From NCBI GenBank assembly GCA_902464175.1, contig CABQHZ010000110.1:1-5269 (forward strand): 5,269 nt of DNA. Reading direction: 5' to 3'. The notes under the pieces are model-generated. The model searched no databases, was not told the origin of the DNA, and saw only the letters and a list, made by a program, of their open reading frames with translations. Within the stretch, counting starts at the first letter, position 1. Every line of letters begins with the position of its first letter. This stretch comes from an uncultured Collinsella sp. GTDB taxonomy: Bacteria > Actinomycetota > Coriobacteriia > Coriobacteriales > Coriobacteriaceae. This document shows positions 1 through 4,976 of this stretch, in pieces. The position numbers and the translations under genes were made by a program.

Positions 1-31
1 TCCTCTGCTCTACCAACTGAGCTACCCAGCC
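1..31 (-). tRNA. tRNA-Phe (probable), 5' part only, cut by window edge
   Basis: Read on the minus strand from base 31, the sequence gives a 7-nt acceptor strand GGCTGGG, then TA (positions 8-9), a D arm GCTC-AGTTGGTA-GAGC, A26, and the first anticodon-stem strand GAGGA, where the window ends. The D arm is textbook. The anticodon itself is outside the window. The combination of this D arm with an anticodon stem beginning GAGGA is typical of bacterial tRNA-Phe, where the loop would be CTGAAAA, but the isotype is inferred, not seen. The gene has its own strong promoter about 35-60 bases upstream, so it is not simply the tail of the toxin-antitoxin operon. Confidence 0.88.
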
Positions 32-42
32 ATTTGAGGTGT

Positions 43-57
43 GCCTTGTTTCAAGGC
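43..57 (-). other. hairpin in pre-tRNA 5' leader
   Basis: A perfect inverted repeat, GCCTTG, a 3-nt loop and CAAGGC, lies between the predicted transcription start (about base 57) and the tRNA 5' end at base 31. The leader RNA would therefore begin with a 6-bp stem, about 12 nt upstream of the RNase P cleavage site. It may protect the 5' end or help position RNase P. There is no T-run after it, so it is not a terminator for the tRNA transcript. Confidence 0.5.
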
Positions 58-63
58 TTGATT

Positions 64-91
64 AGTATAACCAAGGACGCGTTCCGGTCAA
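64..91 (-). promoter_or_regulatory. sigma-70-type promoter of the tRNA gene
   Basis: On the minus strand, -35 TTGACC (bases 91-86, 5 of 6 matches to TTGACA) and -10 TATACT (bases 69-64, 5 of 6 matches to TATAAT) are separated by 16 bases. Transcription should start near base 57, giving a leader of about 26 nt before the tRNA. An A/T-rich block lies directly upstream of the -35 box. It is the best promoter I can see in the window. Confidence 0.8.
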
Positions 92-96
92 CCGAG

Positions 97-115
97 AATT
101 TTAAAAAAGTTTTTG
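97..115 (-). promoter_or_regulatory. UP-element-like A/T tract upstream of tRNA promoter
   Basis: Five bases upstream of the -35 box, the minus strand carries AAAAACTTTTTTAAAATT, alternating A and T tracts that closely resemble the UP-element consensus bound by the alpha C-terminal domain of RNA polymerase at rRNA and tRNA promoters. It stands out against the high-GC surroundings. It is flanked by the 7-bp inverted repeat AACCGAG/CTCGGTT (bases 90-96 and 124-130), which overlaps the -35 region and could be a regulatory site or chance. Confidence 0.5.
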
Positions 116-154
116 AGCACAGCCTCGGTTCTATAAATCGGCACGTCAGAGACA

Positions 155-442
155 TCAGCCGGCAGCAAGAAGTTTTTCGCTCAGAGCCGCACGGGCAAAC
201 TCACTTGGCGTCATCCCCTCGGCAGCCGCCCGTCGACGAATGGCCTCCTTCATTCCCAGAGGAATCTTGACCGACAACGTTGCCGTCCCCTCACCTGAGA
301 GCGGGGGCCGTCCATGCACGATCCCACCAACGGTATGTTCGCCATCCGGAAACTCTCCGCGCTCGTACGACTCGCACCACGCGTCAATCATTTCATCCGT
401 TACAACCTGACCATTAGCGGCCGTATACGTCTTGTCCATCAT
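155..442 (-). CDS. ribbon-helix-helix (CopG/Arc-type) antitoxin
   Basis: This 95-residue protein is the likely antitoxin and autorepressor of the pair. Residues about 53-91 form a ribbon-helix-helix DNA-binding unit: a strand TATLSVKIP, helix 1 around MKEAIRRRAAAEG, a turn GMTPS, and helix 2 around EFARAALSEKLL. The acidic N-terminus (residues 15-34) and the linker GRPPLSGEG match the general layout of many actinobacterial RHH antitoxins, in which the non-DNA-binding end contacts the toxin. The first ATG overlaps the upstream toxin stop as ATGA (bases 439-442). A second ATG follows at once (start 439) and sits at better spacing from the AAAGGGG ribosome site, so either may be used. The toxin-first order resembles brnT-brnA. 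The family is well supported; the partnership rests on the overlap and context. Confidence 0.85.
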   Translation of the reverse strand: MMDKTYTAANGQVVTDEMIDAWCESYERGEFPDGEHTVGGIVHGRPPLSGEGTATLSVKIPLGMKEAIRRRAAAEGMTPSEFARAALSEKLLAAG

Positions 443-705
443 CGACCCCTTTGCCGAGCCTGTTCAATCTCCTGCCAAAATTTCTTCTGGACTGGAGACA
501 AGGCATGAATGATAAGCCACCCACGGACAAGCTCGACCGCGACAAGCTCCACGCTTCGTCCGTCTGGGAGCCATCCAATCGCAAGCCATCTCGGCGGCTC
601 GTCCTTCGACTCGCGACGAATGCACTCAGTAACCGCAAGCCAAGCGCTAAGCACCTGATTTTCCGTCAGGTGCTTTTTAGCGTTGGGATGGATCTCAACA
701 TCCAT
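439..705 (-). CDS. small BrnT/DUF4258-like putative toxin
   Basis: This 88-residue basic protein lies directly upstream of, and overlaps by ATGA, an RHH antitoxin gene. Visible landmarks are an N-terminal H-x5-H element (IHPNAKKHLT, residues 5-14), a central strand pair with PPRWLAIGWLPDGRSVELVA (residues 37-56), and a C-terminal strand WLIIHALSPV followed by a charged helix (residues 63-85). The layout of N-terminal helices, an IG..PDGR hairpin and a late IIH strand recalls BrnT and DUF4258 RelE-fold toxins, which are ribosome-dependent or free RNases. I recognise the layout rather than a specific family. The ATG at 705 is chosen because GGAGGAG lies 7 bases upstream; the longer open frame upstream has no ribosome site and overlaps the operator-like repeat. 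Toxicity is inferred from context. Confidence 0.68.
   Translation of the reverse strand: MDVEIHPNAKKHLTENQVLSAWLAVTECIRRESKDEPPRWLAIGWLPDGRSVELVAVELVRGWLIIHALSPVQKKFWQEIEQARQRGR
645..682 (-). other. strong hairpin inside the toxin 5' coding region
   Basis: Within toxin codons about 8-21 the transcript can form CGCTAA-(AAA bulge)-GCACCTGA, a 7-nt loop, then TCAGGTGC-TTAGCG: 14 base pairs with one 3-nt bulge. Read on the opposite strand, the inner GCACCTGA/TCAGGTGC stem is followed by TTTTT and so has the shape of a rho-independent terminator for antisense transcription. It could slow translation of the toxin or stop antisense transcripts. It encodes the ordinary residues KKHLTENQVLSAW, so it could also be a by-product of coding sequence. 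Confidence 0.45.
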
Positions 706-712
706 GCATCTT

Positions 713-719
713 CTCCTCC
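713..719 (-). promoter_or_regulatory. ribosome binding site of the toxin gene
   Basis: GGAGGAG ends 7 bases before the ATG at 705. It decides the start: the upstream in-frame codons have no comparable site, and an out-of-frame ATG at 709 is only 3 bases away from it. Confidence 0.7.
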
Positions 720-730
720 ATCTTACCCAA

Positions 731-745
731 TTTCGTATGACGAAA
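731..745. promoter_or_regulatory. palindromic operator candidate for the toxin-antitoxin pair
   Basis: A perfect inverted repeat TTTCGT-ATG-ACGAAA lies 26 bases upstream of the toxin start, between the end of the DUF192 gene and the toxin ribosome site. RHH antitoxins bind short palindromes of this kind over their own promoters, with a dimer on each half. It overlaps the candidate -10 box. The repeat is seen directly; the binding is inference. Confidence 0.5.
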
Positions 746-760
746 GTCCGCTGTCGCCAA
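732..760 (-). promoter_or_regulatory. weak candidate promoter for the toxin-antitoxin pair
   Basis: TTGGCG (bases 760-755, 4 of 6 matches to -35) and TACGAA (bases 737-732, 3 of 6 matches to -10) are 17 bases apart on the minus strand. The -10 lies within the palindrome at 731-745, as expected for an autorepressed promoter. The match is poor, and read-through from the pilus operon is an alternative because no terminator is visible after the DUF192 gene. Confidence 0.25.
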
Positions 761-763
761 TTC

Positions 764-1123
764 TTAAGCCGGCACGCGTTGGAGAGCAGGGGTCGAAACA
801 ATGATTGAAGAGCGTTCTAGTGCGGCCCAGGCGCCGGGGCAGGAGCACATACGCCAGGGACATACGTTTTCGTAGCGCGCGAGGATATTGCCGTCGCGAT
901 CGATGAAGGCGATGTCGATGGGATAGGCCATAAAACACGTATGGACCGAAGAGCAGCGTGGAAATGCCATGACGAGCGGCAGACCGTTGGCGGCAACCGG
1001 ACACCGTCCCAGCATGCCGCGCAGGCGCACGGCAAACGACTCCGCCACCGCAAACTCGGCCGGCGTCCAGCCCAGCCTATTGAGTGCCCGCGCGTAGGCG
1101 ATGTAGGACGAGACCGCGGTCAC
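764..1123 (-). CDS. DUF192 family protein, last gene of the pilus operon
   Basis: This 119-residue protein carries the DUF192 (PF02643) core: an R..GMLGR segment (residues 33-40), LPLVMAFP (48-55), HTCFMAYPIDIAFIDRDG (61-78) and a late P-W..C....AWAALE segment (89-103). The function of DUF192 is not known; members recur beside Tad genes in actinobacteria. No signal peptide or membrane segment is seen, so a cytoplasmic place is likely. The GTG at 1123 is chosen because it forms a GTGA overlap with the upstream stop behind a G-rich GGGGGTGG stretch; an in-frame ATG at 1144 is an alternative. Six cysteines (41, 57, 63, 88, 93, 95) are unusual for so short a protein. The usual C-terminal G-[ILV]-x-x-G-D end is missing, although a similar GLRIGD sequence exists in another frame downstream. 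Confidence 0.78.
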   Translation of the reverse strand: MTAVSSYIAYARALNRLGWTPAEFAVAESFAVRLRGMLGRCPVAANGLPLVMAFPRCSSVHTCFMAYPIDIAFIDRDGNILARYENVCPWRMCSCPGAWAALERSSIIVSTPALQRVPA

Positions 1124-1596
1124 ATGACCACCCCCGGACGCCATGGATCGACCGTCACCGCGCGCTCGTGCGACAACGTTGTCGGCGCCCCCAGCGGAAC
1201 GCCAGCGATGCTGAGAGAAGTCGGCCACGGCTCATAGTGCATGGTGCAGGTGTAGGTCCTAAACGTACCGGATAGGGAGAGCAGGCCACCATCCGATGCC
1301 TCCGCGCCTTGCTCGCTCGACACTTCAATCTGCAAGTCATAGCCTTCCATGGCATTCAGAATTTGAGTCTGAACCGTCGCCGAGGCATCGGCAGAGCTTT
1401 CGTCGCCCTCCCCCTCCGACGCCACGGCGTGCGCCAACACGATGTCGGGCACCACGCGGTCGAAGCGCGCGACAGCGCTGGCATAGATCATGACGTTGTA
1501 CACGATGAGTGCCAGCACCAGCAAAACGGGCGTAACCACTGCCATCTCCACCGTCGCTTGGGCGCGCTCCTCGCGCAGACGCATGCGGATACTCAT
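1120..1596 (-). CDS. TadE-like minor pilin (first of two by position)
   Basis: This 158-residue protein has a short basic leader MSIRMRLREERA, a class III prepilin site A12|Q13-A-T-V-E17 with the conserved Glu at +5 of the mature form, and a hydrophobic helix (residues about 18-40) of the TadE type. The ectodomain has an acidic, Ser-rich stretch (60-75), then strands ending SHERAVTVDPWRPGVV near the C-terminus. After processing by the Tad prepilin peptidase it should act as a minor pseudopilin in pilus assembly at the membrane. Its ATG overlaps the upstream stop as TAATG, and its own stop overlaps the GTG of the DUF192 gene, so translation is coupled on both sides. The longer open frame upstream lies inside the TadG-like gene and is ignored. 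Confidence 0.85.
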   Translation of the reverse strand: MSIRMRLREERAQATVEMAVVTPVLLVLALIVYNVMIYASAVARFDRVVPDIVLAHAVASEGEGDESSADASATVQTQILNAMEGYDLQIEVSSEQGAEASDGGLLSLSGTFRTYTCTMHYEPWPTSLSIAGVPLGAPTTLSHERAVTVDPWRPGVVM

Positions 1597-3749
1597 TACG
1601 ACCCACCGCCCAGAGCGCCAACCAGCGTGGCGACATCGACGGTGAGCGGGATGGAGCCGCCGCCGGGCAGAGGAATCTCCGCAAGCGTGAACGTCGTGCC
1701 GCTGATGGTGCGTTCGACTTGATATTCCAACGCCTCGCAAAGCGCCTTGGGATCGGTCACGCCCAACGGAATACTTCGCAGCTTGTCTTGCGCTTGAGAG
1801 AAACCAGCAATGTCAGACCCCGGGCTCTTAATGACGTTGGCGGAATCGGTCAGCACTGGCTTTCGCAGGCGCAAGTCGCACGGTTCCAAACCCAGCGCCG
1901 CCACGGACGCCGAAACGGTATCGCCGAGCCACGATGCGATGGAGCCCAACGCACCGCTGCCCCCTCCTAGGCCTTTAATCATCTCGCCCATAAGTTCGTC
2001 GGCCGAACCTTGGATATCACCGTATCCCACAAGCAGCCGTCCCCAAACATCCATGACGCCGTCGAGCACACCGGCAACGCCGCCCGAGCGTTCCTTCAAT
2101 GTCGAGAAAAATCGCGAAAGCACGTTGTTTTGCGCCGTCGCCTCATCGGGCGCCAGCACCGCGGCAGAGATGGCACCGCGATCGCCAAGCCTGACTGCCG
2201 TGTTAAACGAAGAGTTGAGCTCATCGGGGCTCGAGATGGCACCCGAAACCGCAAAGGCAACCACGCCGTTGCGACCGGGCGGAGCGATACGCGGACGCTC
2301 GCCCGAAAGCGCTTTAATGGCCTGGTCAAACGCATTGCCCGCACGGTCGGCTTCGTCCTCGGTCTGACGCTCGAGCTCGAGCTCCTTGTTGCGACAGTCG
2401 ACGTAGTCCTCCAGGGCGTCTTTAAACTTGTCAAAGTGATACTCGAAGCCGTTTTCGATAGAGGTTGAAGGCGCCGCAACGGCACCAAGCGACAAAACGC
2501 CAAAATGGCATTTGCTGCATTTATCCTGTCCATCGTAATCGGCAACCGAAGCAAATCCGCTCGGCGTCCCTTTCTTATAGTTAGGGCAGGTCGTCCCGTA
2601 ATGCAGATACGCCTTGTCATCGTTCACGCTCGTCGGCCACACCGCATCGGTATAGAGTTCCGTCGCCCGAACCTCATCAGAGTTGCGCGGCAGCAGCGGA
2701 ATATAGGAGGAGACCCTGTCTCCGTTCTCGGTTATATGTGCCCGATCGACCTCCGCGCTCGCATAGGTATAAAACGCCTTACGCGCCGCAGACTCTGCCT
2801 TCATCTCGACACTCGAGCCGTGGGGCTTCTCATTTGTCAGACGCCAATGGTAGTAGTCCTTCGCGCGATCAAGGGCAACTTGGGGCTCCCACGTAACGCT
2901 CGATGAGTAATGCGGATTTTGAACACCGGAGAGATCCGTTAGGCTTTTCGCACGCTCCCACATGCAAGAACAGCTGCCGACCGAGCCCTTGTCAGACCCA
3001 CCACAATCCGCCAGCCAAGCACGCTCTTTAGCCTTCGCCGTGTCCTCAGAAGCCTTCCGCAGCTCCTCGGCCGCACACTCTAAATCATCTGATGTGTCTT
3101 TAATGGTATCGGTCGAGATCTCTGATCCTTTGAGCGCAGCGAAGTCAGACTCGGATGTCCTGGGCACGGCAAGCGCCGTACCGGTATAGGTCACACTATC
3201 GGTATCCTGCGCCGACACCGCCTGCGTGGCACGCGCGGCGATCAGATACGGCAGAGCCGTCTCGATTTTCTGTAAGCCTTCCGATGCGCTTTTGGCAAAC
3301 TTGTTGCGCGTTTTAATGATCTCAATCCCGGTGTCGACCATATTGCCGGCAACCGGCTCGGCACCCGGGATGAGGATGGCGACCAGGCCCGTCCCGATCG
3401 TGGCAAACCCCGCCAGCCCCAGACTCAAGATGCTCGCATCAACCACCGTGGCAGCTGTGTGATAGGACGACACTACGTTGGCACCCGCCAGCGCGCCGCT
3501 ATCAGCCGCCACCTGGGTATCCCCGGCACGCGACATGCTCCATATCGCCGCGGTCGACGAAAACAACAATGTGAGCACCACTAGGATGACCACGGCAGAA
3601 GAAAGCGTGGTATAGGCGCCGTCTTCGATAAACAGATCGACACCGGCTCGACCCATAAAGCCGCCTCGCTTGCGATGGCAGCTCGGACGGTGCGTCAAAA
3701 CGCGTCTAGACCAGAAACGCTTAATCCCATGCAGCAATCCACGAATCAT
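1596..3749 (-). CDS. large TadG-like pilus protein with cysteine-rich ectodomain
   Basis: This 717-residue membrane protein starts with a basic cytoplasmic tail (residues 1-36), then EDGAYTTL and a membrane helix (48-70), followed by RAGDTQVAADSGALAGANVV (74-93), the Q-x-A-A-D-x-x-A-L-A-G-A signature of the Tad/TadG-like family (PF13400). A second hydrophobic stretch lies at 105-130. Most TadG-like proteins are shorter; here a long insert follows, with ten cysteines (225, 249, 260, 262, 388, 411, 414, 452, 624, 671), a CXXCH motif at 411-415, a likely coiled coil at 440-482, and Gly-rich patches near 594-600 and at the C-terminus. The prepilin Glu is absent (G44-AYTTL), so it is probably not cleaved. 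The ATG at 3749 is chosen for GGAGGGAG at good spacing; it overlaps the upstream gene by 29 bp. It is probably anchored in the membrane with an outside domain that contacts the pilus or the cell wall. Confidence 0.8.
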   Translation of the reverse strand: MIRGLLHGIKRFWSRRVLTHRPSCHRKRGGFMGRAGVDLFIEDGAYTTLSSAVVILVVLTLLFSSTAAIWSMSRAGDTQVAADSGALAGANVVSSYHTAATVVDASILSLGLAGFATIGTGLVAILIPGAEPVAGNMVDTGIEIIKTRNKFAKSASEGLQKIETALPYLIAARATQAVSAQDTDSVTYTGTALAVPRTSESDFAALKGSEISTDTIKDTSDDLECAAEELRKASEDTAKAKERAWLADCGGSDKGSVGSCSCMWERAKSLTDLSGVQNPHYSSSVTWEPQVALDRAKDYYHWRLTNEKPHGSSVEMKAESAARKAFYTYASAEVDRAHITENGDRVSSYIPLLPRNSDEVRATELYTDAVWPTSVNDDKAYLHYGTTCPNYKKGTPSGFASVADYDGQDKCSKCHFGVLSLGAVAAPSTSIENGFEYHFDKFKDALEDYVDCRNKELELERQTEDEADRAGNAFDQAIKALSGERPRIAPPGRNGVVAFAVSGAISSPDELNSSFNTAVRLGDRGAISAAVLAPDEATAQNNVLSRFFSTLKERSGGVAGVLDGVMDVWGRLLVGYGDIQGSADELMGEMIKGLGGGSGALGSIASWLGDTVSASVAALGLEPCDLRLRKPVLTDSANVIKSPGSDIAGFSQAQDKLRSIPLGVTDPKALCEALEYQVERTISGTTFTLAEIPLPGGGSIPLTVDVATLVGALGGGS

Positions 3750-4257
3750 AATCTCCCTCCAGCCATTCGGGACGCGATTGATACGAGACATCGACCTTGA
3801 GCTCAACGTAGCCGCCCTCGGCGGTACCACCCATAGCCTGCGCAAACGCACCGATCACAGGCAACGGCTTGACCTCGCCGGAAACGGACACGGACGAGAC
3901 GCCACCCGCACCGGCCCGGCCAAGCTCGATATCCCACGACAACGGCCCGCCGGCATGAAAGATCGAAACGTTGGGCACTGCGGCAAGTCGGCGGCGGGTG
4001 AACTCCTTAAGATCGTCGTCCTCCGCCGTCGTCGTGGTCATGAGCCGCGCGGTCTCGGCGGCGGCAGACTCCATGACCGCGCGCGTATAGAGCAGGCACA
4101 CCGGTTGCAGCGCGAGAAGGATGAGCGTCAGAAACGTCGGCAGCAAAAAAGCGGCCTCGACCGTAGACTGCGCCCGGTCCTCGCGCGCGGCATCAATACA
4201 ACGCGATGTCCTTAGTGGCCGCAGCGGCGTCGATAACCGACGTCGAGGCAACGCCAT
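3721..4257 (-). CDS. TadE-like minor pilin, start uncertain
   Basis: The protein core is clear: a class III prepilin site A|Q-S-T-V-E preceded by REDR, a hydrophobic helix AAFLLPTFLTLILLALQPV, and an ectodomain of about 125 residues ending YDSWIAAWD. It should be a minor pseudopilin processed by the Tad peptidase. The start is unclear. The only close in-frame ATG (4257, giving 178 residues with leader MALPRRRLSTPLRPL...) lies 65 bp inside the upstream gene and has no good ribosome site. An in-frame ATT at 4197, with AAGGA 11 bases upstream, would give a 158-residue protein with a 9-residue leader like its paralogues. The natural coupled start, ATG in TGATG at 4193, is out of frame and runs into a stop after 21 codons, across a (CG)4 run. 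I give the ATG coordinates, but the true start is open. Confidence 0.75.
   Translation of the reverse strand: MALPRRRLSTPLRPLRTSRCIDAAREDRAQSTVEAAFLLPTFLTLILLALQPVCLLYTRAVMESAAAETARLMTTTTAEDDDLKEFTRRRLAAVPNVSIFHAGGPLSWDIELGRAGAGGVSSVSVSGEVKPLPVIGAFAQAMGGTAEGGYVELKVDVSYQSRPEWLEGDYDSWIAAWD
3753..3760 (-). promoter_or_regulatory. ribosome binding site of the TadG-like gene
   Basis: GGAGGGAG lies 3 bases before the ATG at 3749 (6 bases measured from the GGAGG core). It lies inside the end of the TadE-like gene and selects 3749 over the in-frame ATGs at 3791 and 3851. Confidence 0.7.
4182..4189. repeat. (CG)4 dinucleotide run at the start of a TadE-like gene
   Basis: Four CG units sit directly after the out-of-frame ATG of the TGATG overlap. 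Removing one unit would join that ATG to the TadE reading frame as M-P-R-E-D-R-A|Q-S-T-V-E, a leader just like those of the neighbouring pilins. The run is short, so this may be a fixed mutation, a sequencing error or coincidence rather than a switch. Confidence 0.4.
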
Positions 4258-4411
4258 GGGATGCCGCCCGCTCAACCAGCGCCGCCAAGCGCCCATCGGT
4301 GCCGGCACGCCAAAGTCCCGCGATTGCCAGCACGATCGATAACAGCGCCACCGTGACGATGGCGTATTCGACCGTCGCCTGGGCAGATTCCTCACGCAGG
4401 ACATCATGCAT
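4193..4411 (-). CDS. small Flp/TadE-type prepilin-like protein
   Basis: This 72-residue protein has a 10-residue leader MHDVLREESA, a prepilin site A10|Q11-A-T-V-E15-Y with Glu at +5 and the E-Y pair typical of Flp pilins, and a hydrophobic helix (residues about 16-34). A short Ala-rich tail (44-72) follows, with no ectodomain. It is thus intermediate between the Flp major pilin and a truncated TadE. It is likely a minor pilin or pseudopilin that primes or anchors the fibre. It starts one base after the upstream stop with a very strong ribosome site, suggesting high expression. Its end overlaps or touches the next TadE-like gene. Confidence 0.82.
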   Translation of the reverse strand: MHDVLREESAQATVEYAIVTVALLSIVLAIAGLWRAGTDGRLAALVERAASHGVASTSVIDAAAATKDIALY

Positions 4412-4412
4412 T

Positions 4413-4976
4413 TCACGATCCCTCCTTTGAGTCCGTTGCCTGCGGGCTCAGGCGCACGGCGCGCAGACGACACGAAGCATCGCCAGCATCCGCGGCAATT
4501 GTCACCATATCGACCCAGCCGCGTTCGTCGCGCACGATGGCGCCCCACACGTTTCCCTTGATGTCGAGATAGCCGCTCAGAGCAAGTTGCGCCGTGGGTA
4601 CCTCGCGATAGGCACGCAGCATATCCGCCGCCGCTTCGGTCATCGGTCGGTCCTCGGACCATGCAAGCCGAACCGCAATCGCGTTGCCCTCAGGCGAATC
4701 CGTCGCAGTGCCAGACCGCTTGTCGAGCGTCCGCAGAAAGGTTTGCGCCGTGACAGCGACATCCGAATCGTCCGCATCTCGCATCTCATCTTTTTGAGAC
4801 GCCACCGCCGAATCTGAGCCCAAATCGGAGGCGGTCCCAGGACGCTGCTGCCGCGCGGCGTTAAGCCCCCAAAGCACCGCCGCTATCGCCACGGTCAGGC
4901 AAGCAAACACCAGCAGCACCCCGACGGGGCGCTCGCCCTCTACAGGCTGTTGATGCCCTCGCTGATAGCGTTCCAT
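4413..4976 (-). CDS. single-pass membrane protein of unknown function in the pilus operon
   Basis: I do not recognise a family for this 187-residue protein. It has a short basic N-terminus (residues 1-16), one membrane helix (about 17-39, VGVLLVFACLTVAIAAVLWG), a polar acidic linker (40-72, rich in Asp and Ser), and a folded-looking alpha/beta domain (73-176) with strands such as NAIAVRLAW, AQLALSGYLDI and NVWGAIVRD. The N-in topology implied by the basic tail puts the domain outside. The ATG at 4976 overlaps the end of flp by 37 bp and has only a weak AAGG site upstream; no later start keeps the whole membrane helix. Lying between the major pilin and a minor pilin, it is probably a pilus assembly or anchoring accessory. 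The frame is supported by the hydrophobic helix and tight packing with the next gene (1-bp gap). Confidence 0.72.
   Translation of the reverse strand: MERYQRGHQQPVEGERPVGVLLVFACLTVAIAAVLWGLNAARQQRPGTASDLGSDSAVASQKDEMRDADDSDVAVTAQTFLRTLDKRSGTATDSPEGNAIAVRLAWSEDRPMTEAAADMLRAYREVPTAQLALSGYLDIKGNVWGAIVRDERGWVDMVTIAADAGDASCRLRAVRLSPQATDSKEGS
4420..4428 (-). promoter_or_regulatory. very strong ribosome binding site of the 72-residue pilin-like gene
   Basis: AAAGGAGGG lies 8 bases before the ATG at 4411, close to the full anti-Shine-Dalgarno complement. It lies within the last codons of the preceding gene. It implies efficient independent initiation for a small structural protein. Confidence 0.75.

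Noticed and set aside
1..31. tRNA gene as an integration site for a mobile element
   Set aside because: Integrases normally use the 3' end of tRNA genes, which lies outside the window; the genes here are on the 5' side, and no integrase or direct repeat is visible.
90..130. AACCGAG/CTCGGTT inverted repeat as a terminator for the antitoxin gene
   Set aside because: The arms are 27 bases apart and the T-run lies inside the loop, not after the stem, so it is not a normal rho-independent terminator; it overlaps the tRNA promoter instead.
1810..2367. Plus-strand open frame of 185 codons
   Set aside because: Antisense to the TadG-like gene, Ser/Pro/Ala-rich with no motif and no ribosome site; a shadow frame.
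2369..2384. CTCGAG tandem repeat
   Set aside because: It is two and a half units within the codons for ELELE in a likely coiled coil; too short to call a repeat element.
2010..2468. Plus-strand open frame of 152 codons
   Set aside because: It lies wholly inside the TadG-like gene on the opposite strand; the product is Arg/Val-rich without any domain, as expected for an antisense shadow in high-GC DNA.
2505..2519. CXXCH motif as evidence of a c-type cytochrome
   Set aside because: A single CSKCH in a pilus-type protein with many other cysteines and no cytochrome maturation genes nearby is better read as a disulfide or metal site; kept only as an open question.
3670..4215. Plus-strand open frame of 181 codons
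   Set aside because: Arg/Gly-rich antisense shadow of the TadE-like gene, with no recognisable domain.
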